64,000 nt of DNA from Condylostoma magnum (GCA_920105805.1 CAKKTI010000022.1:1-64000), one strand, 5' to 3'. Counted from the first letter of the stretch, positions 13,363 through 25,346 are shown. The notes: generated by a model not told the origin, from the sequence alone. Program-made: numbers and translations.

Positions 13363-14640
13363 TTAAGCAGGAAGAATATAGAAATGTTGGAAATAGCGCA
13401 ACTTCAGTATTTATAAGTCTATTTATAAATAAATCTATAAAAATTGGTATTCTTTTATTTTGCTATTTTAAAAGAAGCTGAAAAGCTTGAAATTTGCGTT
13501 ACTACTTTAAAATTACAGATAACTACAGCACTTGAAATTCTCCTATAATTTGTTTGTTTTTCAACTCTATTTTGCTTATTTTACATACATTTTTAATATG
13601 TATTTTAAACGCTACAAATTATGATAATATTGAAGAGTTCACTAGAATACTTTTAACAAATATGCTCCAATTCAATTAATTATCAATAAAGTATATTATA
13701 GTAATTTTATATCTTTATTACATAAGGCATCCTTTTAATCTTAGTTTCCTAGTTTTAAACTTTATTTGATTTATAGATAGTACACATTGTGTAAGGTGGC
13801 AAACAGAAGCTTATTTATTTAATTAAGCAATTACTCTAGTTTAACTCATATGAGATTTAATTAGTATTTATTTTATGCAAATGCTTAATCACTTTTTAAC
13901 ACGAATAACATTTGTCTTTAGTTATACTGCGAACTATTGTTATTATCCTTGTGCATACGTATCAATATGAATTTTAAGCATCCATTTCTCTAATCTTATT
14001 AAATATACTATATTTGAACTATAGAAGCTTATACTAAAGTATTGTATTACAACTTTTTATATTTCCAGTAACTAACTTGTAAAGAGTAATTGCTTTCTAA
14101 TCTAAGCATAGGATCTATAAACTGCTTTTGCTTTCAATAGTAAATATTTGAACGATTATTTATTTAAACTTGTTCGCTTTGCATGTAAATAACTAATAAA
14201 TTAAAATAATGCTTTAAACTTATGTATTGATATAAAATGTGGTTAAAACTGTAGAAATCTTTTGAATTAATTATTGCATTGTGCTTTCTCAACTCCTATT
14301 GAATAATAAGTTATAAAGTCCTATTATATAGAGATCAACTAAGGAATAAAAAATCCAAGTTACTAATTTAAAATTCCTGTAAATAACTTTTTCAACTGAT
14401 TAAGCGTCTTCTCTAGATACTACAAATTAATCACTACTTGATATAAGGCTAGATACCTTGTTAGATAAAATAAAGCTCTATTTATTAAACCTATTTTAAC
14501 TTTATTTTATCTAGCAGATAATTAACTTGTTATAGTACAGAAACCTTAAAAGGCAGCTTTCAATTTAAAACCTATATTTAATTACAACTTTTAAAATCAT
14601 CTTGATTATAGTCTTTTATCAATCATTATTGCGTTTAAAG
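13363..14640. other. AT-rich stretch, possibly the tail of a decayed gene
   Basis: On the minus strand the frame that carries the WD40-like remnant at 14.65-14.85 kb stays protein-like down to about 13.4 kb (for example SSLISSSDQFVVSREDAQSV). A + strand reading is also open, with hydrophobic patches. No domain is recognised on either strand, so I cannot decide whether this is coding. Confidence 0.25.
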
Positions 14641-15170
14641 CTAACTAACAAATCACCTATCTTATGTAATCGATATAGCCATGGATTCGACTCCTCATAG
14701 ATTACATTTATCATTTTACTGTCAAGCGGATCTTTTAAATTTCATAGCATAATAGTCTTATCTGAACTTATAATGTTCTAAATACTTATTAATGTTGGCT
14801 GATCATTATACTCTCCTACGATTTTGGATGAGTCTTGCAAGTGTAAAGATCTAATTGTTCATCTTTCTTTCCACTTACAATAAACTCATTATTCTTAGGT
14901 ATTGCATAATTGCCATGTTCTTCCATTATTTAATTTTTGAATTAATTTTATAAATATCAAGGTATATCTAAAACTTAGACTTACGATGAACCTATTATCA
15001 CTTGATATAGCTCCAGATAATACAATGTTATAAAGCTTCTTTATTGCTCCTCTTTTCGATGGATCTTGTAAATTTCAAATCCAATGTCTTATCTTCGTTT
15101 CCGTTACAATGAACTTATTATTATTCAATATAGCTACTGAATATACTTAGTAACTATGTTGTTCTATTAA
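14641..15170 (-). pseudogene. Decayed WD40-like repeat region
   Basis: Pieces of WD40-type repeats are visible on the minus strand in different frames: IISSDKTIMLWNLKDP (near 14.74-14.79 kb, W as TGA), NNEFIVSGKKDEQ next to TIRSLHLQDSSKIVGEYN (14.81-14.90 kb), and NKFIVT / GNEDKTLDL / WNLQDPSKRGAIKKLYN (15.02-15.12 kb). The repeat is readable only by switching frame at least three times, and one switch cancels another. Intact genes on either side need no such shifts, so this looks like a host pseudogene rather than general sequencing error. Confidence 0.5.
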
Positions 15171-15234
15171 GCTGATAAAAATAGATTAACTTAGTCTCAT
15201 AATCTGATTTCTTTGACTTGTTTACTCTCTGAAA

Positions 15235-15890
15235 TTAATCAATTACTCCTGAAAACTTTACATCCTGTTCCTGCGTCATATGTTGTACAGTCTGTATTGT
15301 TTGCATTACAAGTTGTACAGTTATTTTATCCATTTGTGCATTGATCCACACAAGCTCTATTAGCATCAGGTGTGTATCCTGCGTTGCATGTTGTACAGTC
15401 TGTATTGTTTGCATTACAAGTTGTACAATTATTTTATCCATTTGTACATTGATCCATACAAGCTCCATTAGAATCAGTGGTGTGTCCTGCTTCATTATAT
15501 GTTAACAGTCTGTATTGGTTGTATTACAAGTTGTACAGTTATTTTATCCATTTGTACATTGATCCACAAAAGCTCCATTAGCATCAGGTGTGTATCCTGC
15601 GTCACATCTTATTCATTCCCTTACATATTGTATAGTTTCCTAATCAATCAGTGCATTGGCCCCACATATTCCATTAGCATCAACATTGTATTCTTCAGCC
15701 CATATTGTACAAGTTTCTAGTTTTCTTTGTTGCTTTTTTAGTTTTGTTATATATAACTCTCTCAGGTGTAGAATGATTTTGCTTAAAGTTGATGAGATAG
15801 GCTTGAATAGAAGGATCGATTTGATCCATACTTTAGCAACAAAGTCTAGACAGAACGAGCAAGCTAGTTATCAGAACTAATCCAGAAATC
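15235..15890 (-). pseudogene. Broken Cys-rich surface-protein gene (fragment)
   Basis: The minus strand begins with a possible signal peptide, MISGLVLITSLLVLSRL (start codon 15888-15890). It then carries Cys-rich modules of the same type as the first gene of the window: CTNGQNNCTTCNANN, DCTTCNAGYTPDAN, CVDQCTNGQ. The Cys pattern is kept only by changing frame at about 15.70, 15.50 and near the signal-peptide junction, and several Cys are lost (CTTYDAG, GAFVDQC). Its tandem repeats make it prone to such slips. Probably a dead relative of variable surface antigens. Confidence 0.5.
15281..15604 (-). repeat. Three tandem ~108-111 bp units in the Cys-rich pseudogene
   Basis: Units start near 15281, 15389 and 15500 with nearly identical sequence. 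The first period is exactly 108 bp, or 36 codons, and encodes one Cys-rich module. The second unit is 111 bp and has small changes near its end that disturb the frame. The high similarity suggests recent duplication within the locus. Confidence 0.75.
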
Positions 15891-17268
15891 ATATTTTTAT
15901 AATTTTGTTGCAATTTTCGCGCTTTTAAGCTCGAAAATAAATTTATTGAGGTATTTAAATTTCCCAAGAACACCTGTGGTATGAGTAGTTTACCTAAACT
16001 ATTGATTTTGAGGACAAGAAGTCTAGGGTTAATTTGGGTGGGCTTTGAAGAGGATTATTAGATATTTAATGGTGATTTAGACAACACTTAAGAGTTGTAT
16101 TTTTCAAAATTTTAGGTAGTATTATAGGTTAGTGTGGTTAAATTTTAGGTGTTTATAAGTTGTTTTTATTACGTTATTTATGAATATATTAAAATCCTAA
16201 CTAAAAGCTAGTCCTTTCTTTCTGGGTTATTTTAGGCAAAACTCTACATCCTCTAATTCTTGATTTTTTATTATTTTATTCATCCATCATTTTTATTGTA
16301 ATGAAATCAGTCTATAGAGAAGTCAATCACTTTATATTTCCTTATTTTAAGCCCTAAAATTTCCAAATCACTAATAATAAACTTTCTATACTTTTATCTC
16401 ACCTTTATATCTTGTAAAATGATTAAAAAGGATTGCACTAGGCTTGAATAAGATTAATTAGAAGGAACTAATAGGCTTTCTTCAAAATTTAGTCTTTATA
16501 GTCATTATTCAGATTTCTTTGAAGTCTATTTTGTAAATTTGCTTTTATTGATTTTTTCCTTTAAATTTTGATAATTAAGTATTTTTAATCCGTTTGTGCA
16601 ATACTATAATATGCTAAGCTTTATTAAGATTCCTATGGGTATCTCTGTATTAGATTTTTATAATAATTTGCACTTAGTATTAATAATGTTCATTACATTG
16701 AGAAAGTATATGGGGAAATGAAGAAGCTCTCTTGAAGGACTAAATAAAAAGTTTGCTCTAATTAAAATACCTCCTACTCCTATCTAAACACGTATACTTT
16801 TCATTATGGTAACAAGAAAACTTTTTACTTTGTGTATGATAGATTCTAGATTTAGAAAAGAGTAGCTTATTATATTCTACAGGATTACGAAAACAATTTT
16901 TTAAAATATAGTGATAACAGTTTAGATAAAGTTGGATTGAGTATAAACTGCAAATACTATTAAAAAATCATTATTCATTATACATAGATTTTAATACAGA
17001 CAGGTTAAATATAAATACAACTAAAGATGTAATTTTTGGAAAACTAAACGGATAATAAAGAGTAGAAAGATTTCAGTTCAAGTAATTAAAGCTCAGTAAT
17101 GAATTAATCTATAGGGGCTTTAAATATTATAGAATATGAAATATTAGTTCTAGGCCTATACGGTATATGTAATATAAGAAACTAAAATTATTAACCTCTT
17201 TTAGTAAAACTAAAGTATTTATATCTCTATATAAGGCATTTAAAGCTCTGATATATAATTGTAATAAA
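15891..17268. other. AT-rich stretch, no confident gene
   Basis: Between about 16.7 and 17.25 kb all three + frames give protein-like translations. One vaguely resembles a longin fold (YTFHYGNKKTFYFVYDRF); another, in phase with the LYR gene, gives ELIYRGFKYYRIWNISS. None has a convincing family match. The part 15.9-16.7 kb shows nothing I can name. Confidence 0.3.
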
Positions 17269-17574
17269 ATGGCTTCTCGAATAGAATTACTTACTCTTTT
17301 CAGACAAACTATAAAGTACGGTAGACGATTTCCATCTATGAATAGAATCGAGCTCTTAATGTCTGTTCATGAGTTTTATTATAACAATAAATTTATTACA
17401 GATCCCGAAGACATTAAAGAAAAGGTATAAATGGCTAAAGATATACATGCTAATTTCAGAATGCATTATTACAAATCATTTGAAATAAAAGGTGAAGAAT
17501 ATATTTATGTAGATCCTAAAGACAAATAATTTGTTGAAGCCTCTGAGGATAACGCAAATAGATTTACATATTAA
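17269..17574 (+). CDS. Complex-I LYR family protein
   Basis: 101 residues. The N-terminus matches the LYR family: RIELLTLFRQTIKYGRRF, then PSMNRIELLMSVHEFYYNNK and TDPEDIKEKVQMAKD. The usual L-Y-R triplet is L-F-R here. LYR proteins act in mitochondria as Fe-S cluster, respiratory-complex or ribosome assembly factors together with acyl carrier protein. The specific member cannot be told. Stop is taken as the first of TAA 17572 and TAA 17578; the frame stays protein-like for some codons further (NYDDLILEML), so the C-terminus could be longer. The upstream frame is open but lacks family similarity. Confidence 0.6.
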
Positions 17575-17632
17575 AATTAAAACTATGATGATTTGATTTT
17601 GGAGATGTTATGCCATTGTTATTGTCTTGGCT

Positions 17633-18364
17633 TTATATTAATAAATCGTTTTAAGGTTGTTCCTTCTCAAGTTCTCGCATATATGCATTAAATTATCCAA
17701 TATCAGATAAATCTTTTAGCTTTTATAGTAATTAAATTAACTCAGTGTCATTATGATCACCTCTCCATGGCCTTATTAGTAGGAAGTTTTCAACTATACT
17801 TTTACCCTAAATACTCTAATTAAAAATTACATCAATCATCATTAATTTGGAAAAATTTCGTCCAAGTTTGGATAAGTCTTTATAATATTCCCCTTTAAAG
17901 TAAACACAGTTATCTCTATATAATTTTGCGGATACTTTTTAATTTATGTCTAGTCTTTCTATTATTGGGTATGCGTATTCTCGTAAGCTTGAAGTAAAAA
18001 TAACAACTTCATATAACTCGCAAATTTCTTCTAAAAATTGCTCGACATTGGGCCTAAACTTTGTATACACTTAGTTAATTATTCCCCCTATATCAATAGT
18101 GAAATTGAAATCATAATCTTGCATTTCTGAAAATTAGCTGTAAACTAGTGTTTCGTCTAATCCAATGACCAAAGTCTTTTTTCCTATATGAGGAACTTTT
18201 TGAGGAGATAGTAAAGTTTCATCTACACATATGCTATCAATTTATAAGCTCTAACCTTGATTTGGAGAGAAGCAGTGGCAAAGATTTCCTAAAAATCCTC
18301 AAAAATTTCTTAGTTTTGTAGTTGGAGAAATAGATCTCTAGATATTTCTTGCCTAGTTTTACAT
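17633..18364 (-). CDS. CTD-phosphatase-like (NLI/SCP family) protein with degenerate active site
   Basis: 243 residues with the FCP1/SCP homology domain at about 60-225: GKKTLVIGLDETLVYSQF, KFRPNVEQFLEEICELYEVV, IFTSSLREYAYPIIERLD, YYKDLSKLGRN, and PWRGDHNDTELIQLLQKLK. SCP enzymes dephosphorylate the RNA polymerase II tail or other phosphoserines, using the first Asp of DxDxT. Here that Asp is Gly (GLDET), and the late D-N/D pair is replaced by D-V (MMIDVIF), while the Lys of KDLSKLG is kept. It is therefore probably a pseudophosphatase. The N-terminus FLGNLCHCFSPNQ recalls the Cys-rich palmitoylation patch of membrane-bound members. W codons include TGA (RNFWGF). Stop TAA. Confidence 0.82.
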
Positions 18365-18671
18365 TAATTATTAAAAATTAAATGATAAATGGAAGATAGA
18401 TTAAGTTATTCACATGCTTAATCTATAGGATTTTTGCTAAGTATTTCTCCTACTAAGGCTCTTAAATCTATATCATTTTGATATATTTAAGTTGAATAAA
18501 TTTTGTGAAATTTCATTGCTATAATTATAGTATAATTGGGAATTATTAAGCTGATTGAAATACTAATTATTATGATAATATATTTAAAAGTCTTTAAGAT
18601 AACTTATGTTCATTCGAATTAGAAAAATAAAAGTAAAACAGATGATATATTAAGTTAGTAAAAATATTCTT

Positions 18672-20365
18672 TTATGGATAATTCGAGGCATAGCTATTAG
18701 GAGTTTCTTGAGCATACTGTTCTTAAGCTGATATATCACTAAGTCATTCCAAATATCTTGTCATTCCGTTATCATCTTCTTCCGTGAGGCTATACATAAT
18801 TTTAAATATGAAGTTAGTTTTAGCATATAGAATCTTTGAAAGCTTCTGCCCTCTTATTATCCCTACTAACATCAAAGAAATATTCATTTTAATAACTACT
18901 AAATCCAATCTGGCTTTTCTTCAGTTTTTATTCCATTTTGAACCTTAAGTTGATTTAATTTATCCCAAATTTCTGTTGAATTCACTTGCTTTCTATCCTA
19001 GACTTGCTTTGGATTTAAAAATTGCTTATCACCAGTTAATTCATCTAAAAGAGTATCAACTACAGTATCAGGTCTTATTTTTTCTAGCTTTTTTGAGTAA
19101 TTTTCAACTAGTGGTTAACCTTTCGAAGTTTTATGCTCTCTTAAATAAGCTGTAGCTTCAAATATTTCTACTTGTTGCTTATCAGCGAGGAAAAAGTGAT
19201 TTACTTCATCTAATTTTAACCTTCTGTTTTCATTTTCCATATAATCCTCGTCTAATTCTACCGGTTCAAACTTCTTTCCTAAATTAAATACACTTTCTTA
19301 ATAATCTTCATCATAACTTAGCTTTAGCATCATCTTTTAGTAATTTGAATACACTCCTCCAGTTTCTTTGTTTATAAACATTTTACCTTCATTCTAGTAG
19401 TGTATAGGGGCTAAATTAATTTTGTGATGCTATTGTATAAATTCATGATAAGGTATTAGGTTAAGCATTCTTGCAACTTTTATAGCCTTTTCTACTTTTT
19501 TCTATGTAGAAATTGAAAGTCTATTTTAAAATCTATTTTTAATCTTCCCTGAAATAGTCATAAATTAAGCTAGAAGTGACAAATTTTTATAGCTTATATC
19601 TTTAACATTAATTTCTCTTATATTATGCTTATGATAATCCTTACTGTGAGGAATAGTCACTGGAAACATATATCTAGGCTTATCATGATATTTTTCTTAT
19701 ATTAAATTTTTCTCCTCTATATTAGCCTTATAATAATAGTCATCCGGAGTGACATGCTAAGGATTAACTTCTCCTTTATATAATTTTCAATGGTAATCAC
19801 TGCCAAGCTCATCATCAAACTTTTTATGAATCTTTTACCCTGCAACAGATTTGTCTATTCCAATATTTTATACTAAAGCTAACTCAATAACTTTTTCTAC
19901 AGAAAACTCCTCTCCAGGTTTAATAAGCATTTCTCTAGCTTTTCTATTTCCTTTTAAGTATTGAAATACGGGATCCTAGTCAAGAGATAATCCAGCATTA
20001 TGTCCGTGAAGAATTTGATTTCTAGATAAGCCAGTTTTTTCTAATTACTCCATCCTCAATTCAGCCTGTTAATGAATTTTATCCTTATCCTCTTAACTCA
20101 TTCATTTAATAGGTCCTCTTGGGGTTCTGTATCCTTCATAAAAGTTCTTCTAATTTTCCTTTAAAACTTCATTATAGTCCTTAGGAATCTCTCTTTATCT
20201 ATACTGCAAGGAGTTAACCCATGAAGACTTTTATTTCAAAGTATCAACATTATCGGGAGCATTATTCAAATGAGGAAATGCTCTTTCAAAATAAGGATTA
20301 GTGAAAAGTTCATTCTCAATAACTCTCCTTACCTTAGAGAACCTTCTAAACTGCACAGCTAACAT
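18672..20365 (-). CDS. Mitochondrial ribosomal protein bS18m, greatly extended
   Basis: About 500 residues; bS18m is usually 100-200. The bS18 core sits at about 275-320: LAQFMTISGKIKNRFQNRLS, then TQKKVEKAIKVARMLNLIPY, the part that folds against 16S-like rRNA and protein bS6. The basic N-terminus (MLAVQFRRFSKVRRVIE) fits a mitochondrial presequence. Long flanks with no known domain suggest one of the enlarged mitoribosomal proteins typical of ciliates. The main frame is clear from 20365 to about 18915. After KPDWIQ it seems to move through another frame (NEYFFDVSRDNKRAEAF, about 18880-18840) and ends in a third (MYSLTEEDDNGMTRYLEWL) at TAA 18672. I could not find a clean intron, so the C-terminal 80 residues are uncertain. 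Confidence 0.7.
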
Positions 20366-20398
20366 CTTTTAATTATACAATTTGGTAATTATAATAAT

Positions 20399-20920
20399 AT
20401 GACAACCACTCAAAGACCCACATGGTTTCCTACACAAGGAGGCTAAGACTAAGGCAGTAACCGATAAATAATTCCTACCCGATAATACTCGTCAAAGGAC
20501 TAACCAGCTCATAAGAAGCTAAAATACAGGGATACTGAGGAGCTATAAGAAGAGCCTAAAAAATTGTAATTACCGTCTCCCAAGCAATAGTCAGTTTCTG
20601 AAGAAAGCAGTAGTGAGTCTGAAGACATAAACGAGGAAGATCTTATCTTGGAACTAGAAAAAATCAAAAAGGAACGAGAGGAGGCTAAAATTGCTAAAGA
20701 GGAAGAAAAACGCTAGAAGGCTAAATAAGATAGGGATAAGTTATTGCAGGCAAATCCTTTACTTAATGTAGCTCCTGGCTATGCTATAAAGCGTAAGTGG
20801 ACTGATGAAACAATTTTCAAAAACTAAGCTAGAGATGAGCCCAAGGACCAGAAAAGGTTTATAAATGACACTGTTAGAAGTGATTTTCACAAGAAGTTTA
20901 TGAATAGATTTGTGCATTAA
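20399..20920 (+). CDS. CWC15: Spliceosome protein CWC15
   Basis: 173 residues. The ends are diagnostic: MTTTQRPTWFPTQGGQDQGS at the N-terminus and TDETIFKNQARDEP, then RFINDTVRSDFHKKFMNRFV at the C-terminus. The middle is an acidic and then basic coiled segment (SEESSSESEDINEED; LELEKIKKEREEAKIAKEEE). CWC15 is an NTC/Prp19-related component of the active spliceosome and largely unstructured. The gene ends on TAA, 11 bases before the ABCF3 start and with no TGA available, which shows TAA working as a stop. It diverges from bS18m with 33 bases between start codons. Confidence 0.93.
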
Positions 20921-20931
20921 ATATTAGTAAA

Positions 20932-22992
20932 ATGGAGGAGTCTAAGGTCGAGTAGATCATTAAAAGTCATTTTGATAGTGAAAGTATACCAGATAGGTGT
21001 TTATCGTATATGGCTGGAATGATATTAGAAGATCCGCCGAGTACTCCTGATCTACTTAAGCAACTTTTGTAAGACTTTTTACTAGATGGGTTTAGAGTAT
21101 CAGATGAGTAGGCTAGTAAGATGTGCGAGGAGCTGCATAAGGATCTATAAAGCGTGAATTTGGAGCACAGAGGGCAGCTTTAAAGACTAGTAGCCGAAAT
21201 AATGCCTTAGTCTGTTATGATGAAAAACATAGGAATTGATTCGGAATTTCTGACTTCTAATTACATAGATCCTATATTAGGTATACAAAAAGCTAATATT
21301 AATTATAATAGATCAAAATAACAGAAGGTTGCTGTAAAGAAAAGGGATGAAAACAAGGATATGTCAGCAGAGTTGAGATCTTTTCAAAGGCAATTACCTC
21401 CTCCTAGAGTAAATCATAATAGAGGAGAATCTAGATCACTTGATATTATAGTTGACAGGTACTCTTTAGTTATGGGAGGAAAGGCACTACTAGATGGAGC
21501 ACAGTTGAAATTAGCATATGGAAGAAGATATGGATTAGTCGGTAGAAATGGAATAGGTAAGACTTCTTTACTAAGTGCACTGGCTGCTGGTGAAATTGAA
21601 AAAGTGCCTAATTATATCTCTATTTTATATGTAGAGTAAGAAATTATTGGAACCTAATAAACTGTACTTAATACTCTTCTAGACACTGATATAGAGAGAA
21701 AAGAGCTATTAGAGTTAGAGGAAAAGTATACCTAAGAGAATAATGTTTAAAAATTAGAGGAGACAGTTTTAAGACTACAAGAAATCGACAGTGACTCGGC
21801 TGAAAGTAGAGCAGCTTCTATACTGAATTCCTTAGGATTCACGTAAGAAATGCTAAGCTATCCTACAAGTGCTCTTTCTGGAGGATGGAGAATGAGAGTT
21901 GCACTGGCCAGAGCTCTTTATGCTAGGCCTGATGTTCTACTGTTAGATGAGCCTACGAATCATTTGGATCTAGAAACTTGTATATGGCTTGAAAACTATC
22001 TTAATACTTGGCAGGGCACTTTAGTAGTTGTATCTCATGCCAGAGATTTTCTGAATAATGTGAGCACTGATATAATTCACTTCTACAGTGAATAACTCAC
22101 TTATTATAAGGGAAATTATGAGTAGTATGAAATCACTCGAAAGAGAAAGCAACTGAATTAGTAAAGAGCTCATGAAGCACAATAAGCTAAGATTGATCAC
22201 ATGTAGACATTTATCAATAGGTTTAGGTGTAATGCAAATAGAGCTGCTTTGGTATAATCTCGACTGAAGGCTATAAAGCGAATGGATATTATAGAAGAAG
22301 TTTTAGATGATCCGACTTAACAATTCATCCTTCCTAATGTCGATAAACTTTCTCCACCTTTACTTAGAGTTGATGATGGATCTTTTGCATACGGAAACAA
22401 TGTAATTCTAGAAGAAATAAATATAAATGTTGATACTAATTCTAGAATAGCATTATTAGGTAGAAATGGGTGTGGAAAGTCAACTCTATTGAAAATTTTT
22501 ACTGGAGAGTTGGAACTTACTGCTGGTAGTTCTTTTAGGCATAGAAGAATGAGACTTGGGTTGTTTACACAACATCATGTTGACTCGTTAGATCTATCAG
22601 TGTCACCATTAGAATAGATGGCGATTACATTTCCCGGTACTTCGCATGAAGTAATTAGGAATCACTTAGGATCATTTGGTCTTAGTGGAAATTTAGCATT
22701 AAGACCCATGTGCTTCTTGTCAGGAGGGCAAAAATCAAGAGTTGCTTTGGCCAGTATTGCTTTTAGGTGTCCACATGCCATTTTATTAGATGAACCAACT
22801 AATCATCTAGATCTTGATGCTGTTAATGCACTTATTATTGCACTAAATGCATATGGAGGAGGGTTAGTTATTGTAAGTCATGATTAGCATTTCGTTTCTG
22901 CGGTTTGTGACGAAATTTTTGTTATAAGGAGAAAGAGAGTCAAAAGATTCAATGGAAGTTTTCTGGAATATAGGAAATCGCTTAGGTTATGA
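20932..22992 (+). CDS. ABCF3: ABCF3-type (GCN20-like) ATP-binding protein
   Basis: 686 residues. The N-terminal helical/PWI-like region of ABCF3 (about 1-120) is followed by two ABC domains. The first has Walker [12 protein letters not shown], signature [15 protein letters not shown] and Walker [13 protein letters not shown]; the second has [24 protein letters not shown] and [13 protein letters not shown] linker helix region lies between them. ABCF proteins have no membrane part and act on ribosomes or in the Gcn2 response. The gene is one unbroken frame with many TAA/TAG Gln codons but only TGG Trp codons, and it stops on TGA. Confidence 0.95.
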
Positions 22993-23287
22993 GATTTTAG
23001 ATAGAAATTTGTGTTTTTTGTTATTTTTATGAAGATGTTTAAAGCTTGGATGAATATCTACTTAACCTATGAAATTATTTGTCTCTATTATTATACCTCT
23101 AATTAAATACAATTTACTCTTTATTACTATAATTTTAACAAATATTATCTAATCTTTTAGAATAACAAAGAAGCTGCATTAGAAAAGTTTTCTCTTACCG
23201 ACTGATAATTAAAAATATCTGTCAAATATTATAGTCTTAAATTGTTTATCTTTCACTTTCGTTCAAATAATTTTGTCCATAATAAAT
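22993..23287. other. Spacer, AT-rich
   Basis: About 295 bases between ABCF3 and the channel gene. I see no domain or RNA; it presumably holds the short 3' end of one gene and the promoter of the next. Confidence 0.5.
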
Positions 23288-25321
23288 ATGATTAGGGGAA
23301 GAAGAAAGCACAGTACTATCAAGGCACTAGGAGATAATACAATATAAAATAAACAAATAAAGGCTTATATTAACTTATACACTACTCCTAAATTGGAAAA
23401 ACAATTTTTACGCAGAGAAATTGATGAGCTTCCTCCAGTTGTAGATTCAAAGTATCTACCTGTTTGAAAAAGACTTAAATGGAAAATATTAATCTAGATA
23501 CGATTTTCCACACTTAGTTAATAAGAACCTAATAGTGGAGGCAACTTTTAAAAGTAAAATTCAGAAAAGAATCTTTAGTGACAAATTTCAGAGACTAAAG
23601 GTTTTGAACCAAGCTAGTATATTCTTTACCCAAATTATCCTATTTTAGGCTACTGAAACTTTTTAATTGGGTTTTTATTGATATACTCAGCTGTAATAAC
23701 ACCAATTACGATATCTTTTATAGAGACTAAATTTTGAGATTTTTGAACTATAGTAGATTTAACCATAGATTGTTTATTTTTTATAGATATTATTGTTATA
23801 TTAAACACTGGTTATATTGACGACAACCAATATTTAGTACTAAATCGATGTTAAATCTTTAAAAGATATGCAAGAACCTGACTTATATTAGACCTGCTTG
23901 CTTGTTTTCCATTTTCCTTTATTGATTTTGGTTAAGATTCATCTGAATCAGATAATTACTCTGGTATGGTGAGAATCTTACGACTCCCAAGATTAAGCCG
24001 TCTATTTAGAATTAGTAGATTAGCCAAACTAGTAAAACACTGCATAAGCTCTGATATATTTTTTAAAATATAAGAAATTTTTAAAGTACAGCACAGTGTT
24101 GTAAGAATTGTTATAACAATAACAGGAATTTTCCTTAGTATTCACCTATTCGCTTGTTTTTGGTACTTAAGCGCACGTGTATATAATTTTCACCCAGATA
24201 CATGAGTGGCGAGAGGAAATTATATGGAAGATTCATTAGAGGATAAATACTTACTTTCAGTTTACTGAGCCTTAACAACTCTTAGTACAGTAGGATATGG
24301 AGATATTTATGCTCATACTGAACTAGAAATGATTTTTGCAGTGACATGAATGATTGCAGGATTATATTTTGTATCATTTACTATCAGTAGTCTTTCAAGT
24401 ACCTTATAGATTGTTGACTCTAAATAGGGTTAAATAATGCGAAAATTATTATTAGTGAATTAATTCTCAAAAGAGGCCAAATTAAGTAAGTAATCTAAGA
24501 TAAAGATGATTAATGCTGTAAAGTATAACTTAGACAGTGGAGCGTTTAGCATGGTTGATTGATAGAAAATTTTATAAGATATCCCAATGGATCTAAAGTA
24601 TCAGATAGCTTTAAAAATGCATGGTAGAATTATCAATAAAGTACCATTTTGATTAGTTTAAGAGCCTGAGTTTATAGGAGATATTTTTCCTATTTTGAAG
24701 CAAATAAAAATAGATGCTGGCGAGACTATTTATAGTAAGAACGAAAACGCGTCTAATATATATTTCATTATTAAAGGAAGAGTTAATTTTATATTTAGTA
24801 AGCGCAGAATTGTGTACTCTAGTGCAAGTATAGGAGCTTTTTTTGGGGATATTTCAGTATGCCATAACATCAGAAGAGTAACTGATGTAGAAACGAGCCA
24901 AAAATCTAAGTTTTTAGTCATGGATAAAGAAATTTCGGAAATGGTTAGATTAGACTACCCTTAAGTATGAAGAAATATGGTAGAGCTGGCTAGAGATAAA
25001 TACGAGAATCTTATTCATGCCAAGCATGAAATGAAATCACTGATAATATTAAGGCAAAATAACCGATTAAATTAAATGTCTTTAAACAGGATAAAAAGTT
25101 GAATAAATAAAAGAGTAAAACAACGCATGAAAGTATTCGATAGATAAAAGGACAATAAAAACTGTAATTGTCAATAATTATATGAAACAGGAAAATTATA
25201 AAGTAGAGTATTGGATTAGTTAAATTTAAAGCTTAGATATTTACGAAAAGCCTCATCAAGAAAATTAGATAAAAGAAAAATAGGTAGAAGCATGTCTCAA
25301 GAGAAAATAAGCTCAAAGTAA
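23288..25321 (+). CDS. Cyclic-nucleotide-domain voltage-gated K+ channel (EAG/CNG-like)
   Basis: 677 residues. Six membrane helices: S1 at about 115-140 (GYWNFLIGFLLIYSAV), S2, S3, then S4 with spaced Arg (MVRILRLPRLSRLFRISRL). The pore YWALTTLSTVGYGDIYAHTE carries the K+ filter GYGD, and S6 is MIFAVTWMIAGLYFVSF. A C-linker and a cNMP-binding domain (about 455-560; IDAGETIYSKNENASNIYFI, then GAFFGDISV) follow. It conducts K+ in the plasma or ciliary membrane; cyclic nucleotide control is only inferred. I count about a dozen TGA-coded Trp, most at conserved positions, against two TGG. The end is taken at the tandem TAA TAG TAA (25319-25327); the next in-frame TGA is 25373-25375. Confidence 0.93.
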
Positions 25322-25346
25322 TAGTAACACCATTTCTATGTAAGTT

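Noticed and set aside
15499-15880. + strand readings opposite the Cys-rich repeats
   Set aside because: The Cys-module sense is on the minus strand and the repeat period matches it.
16690-17000. Longin/R-SNARE-like protein
   Set aside because: Only a few residues match, no SNARE helix follows in frame, and two other frames look as good.
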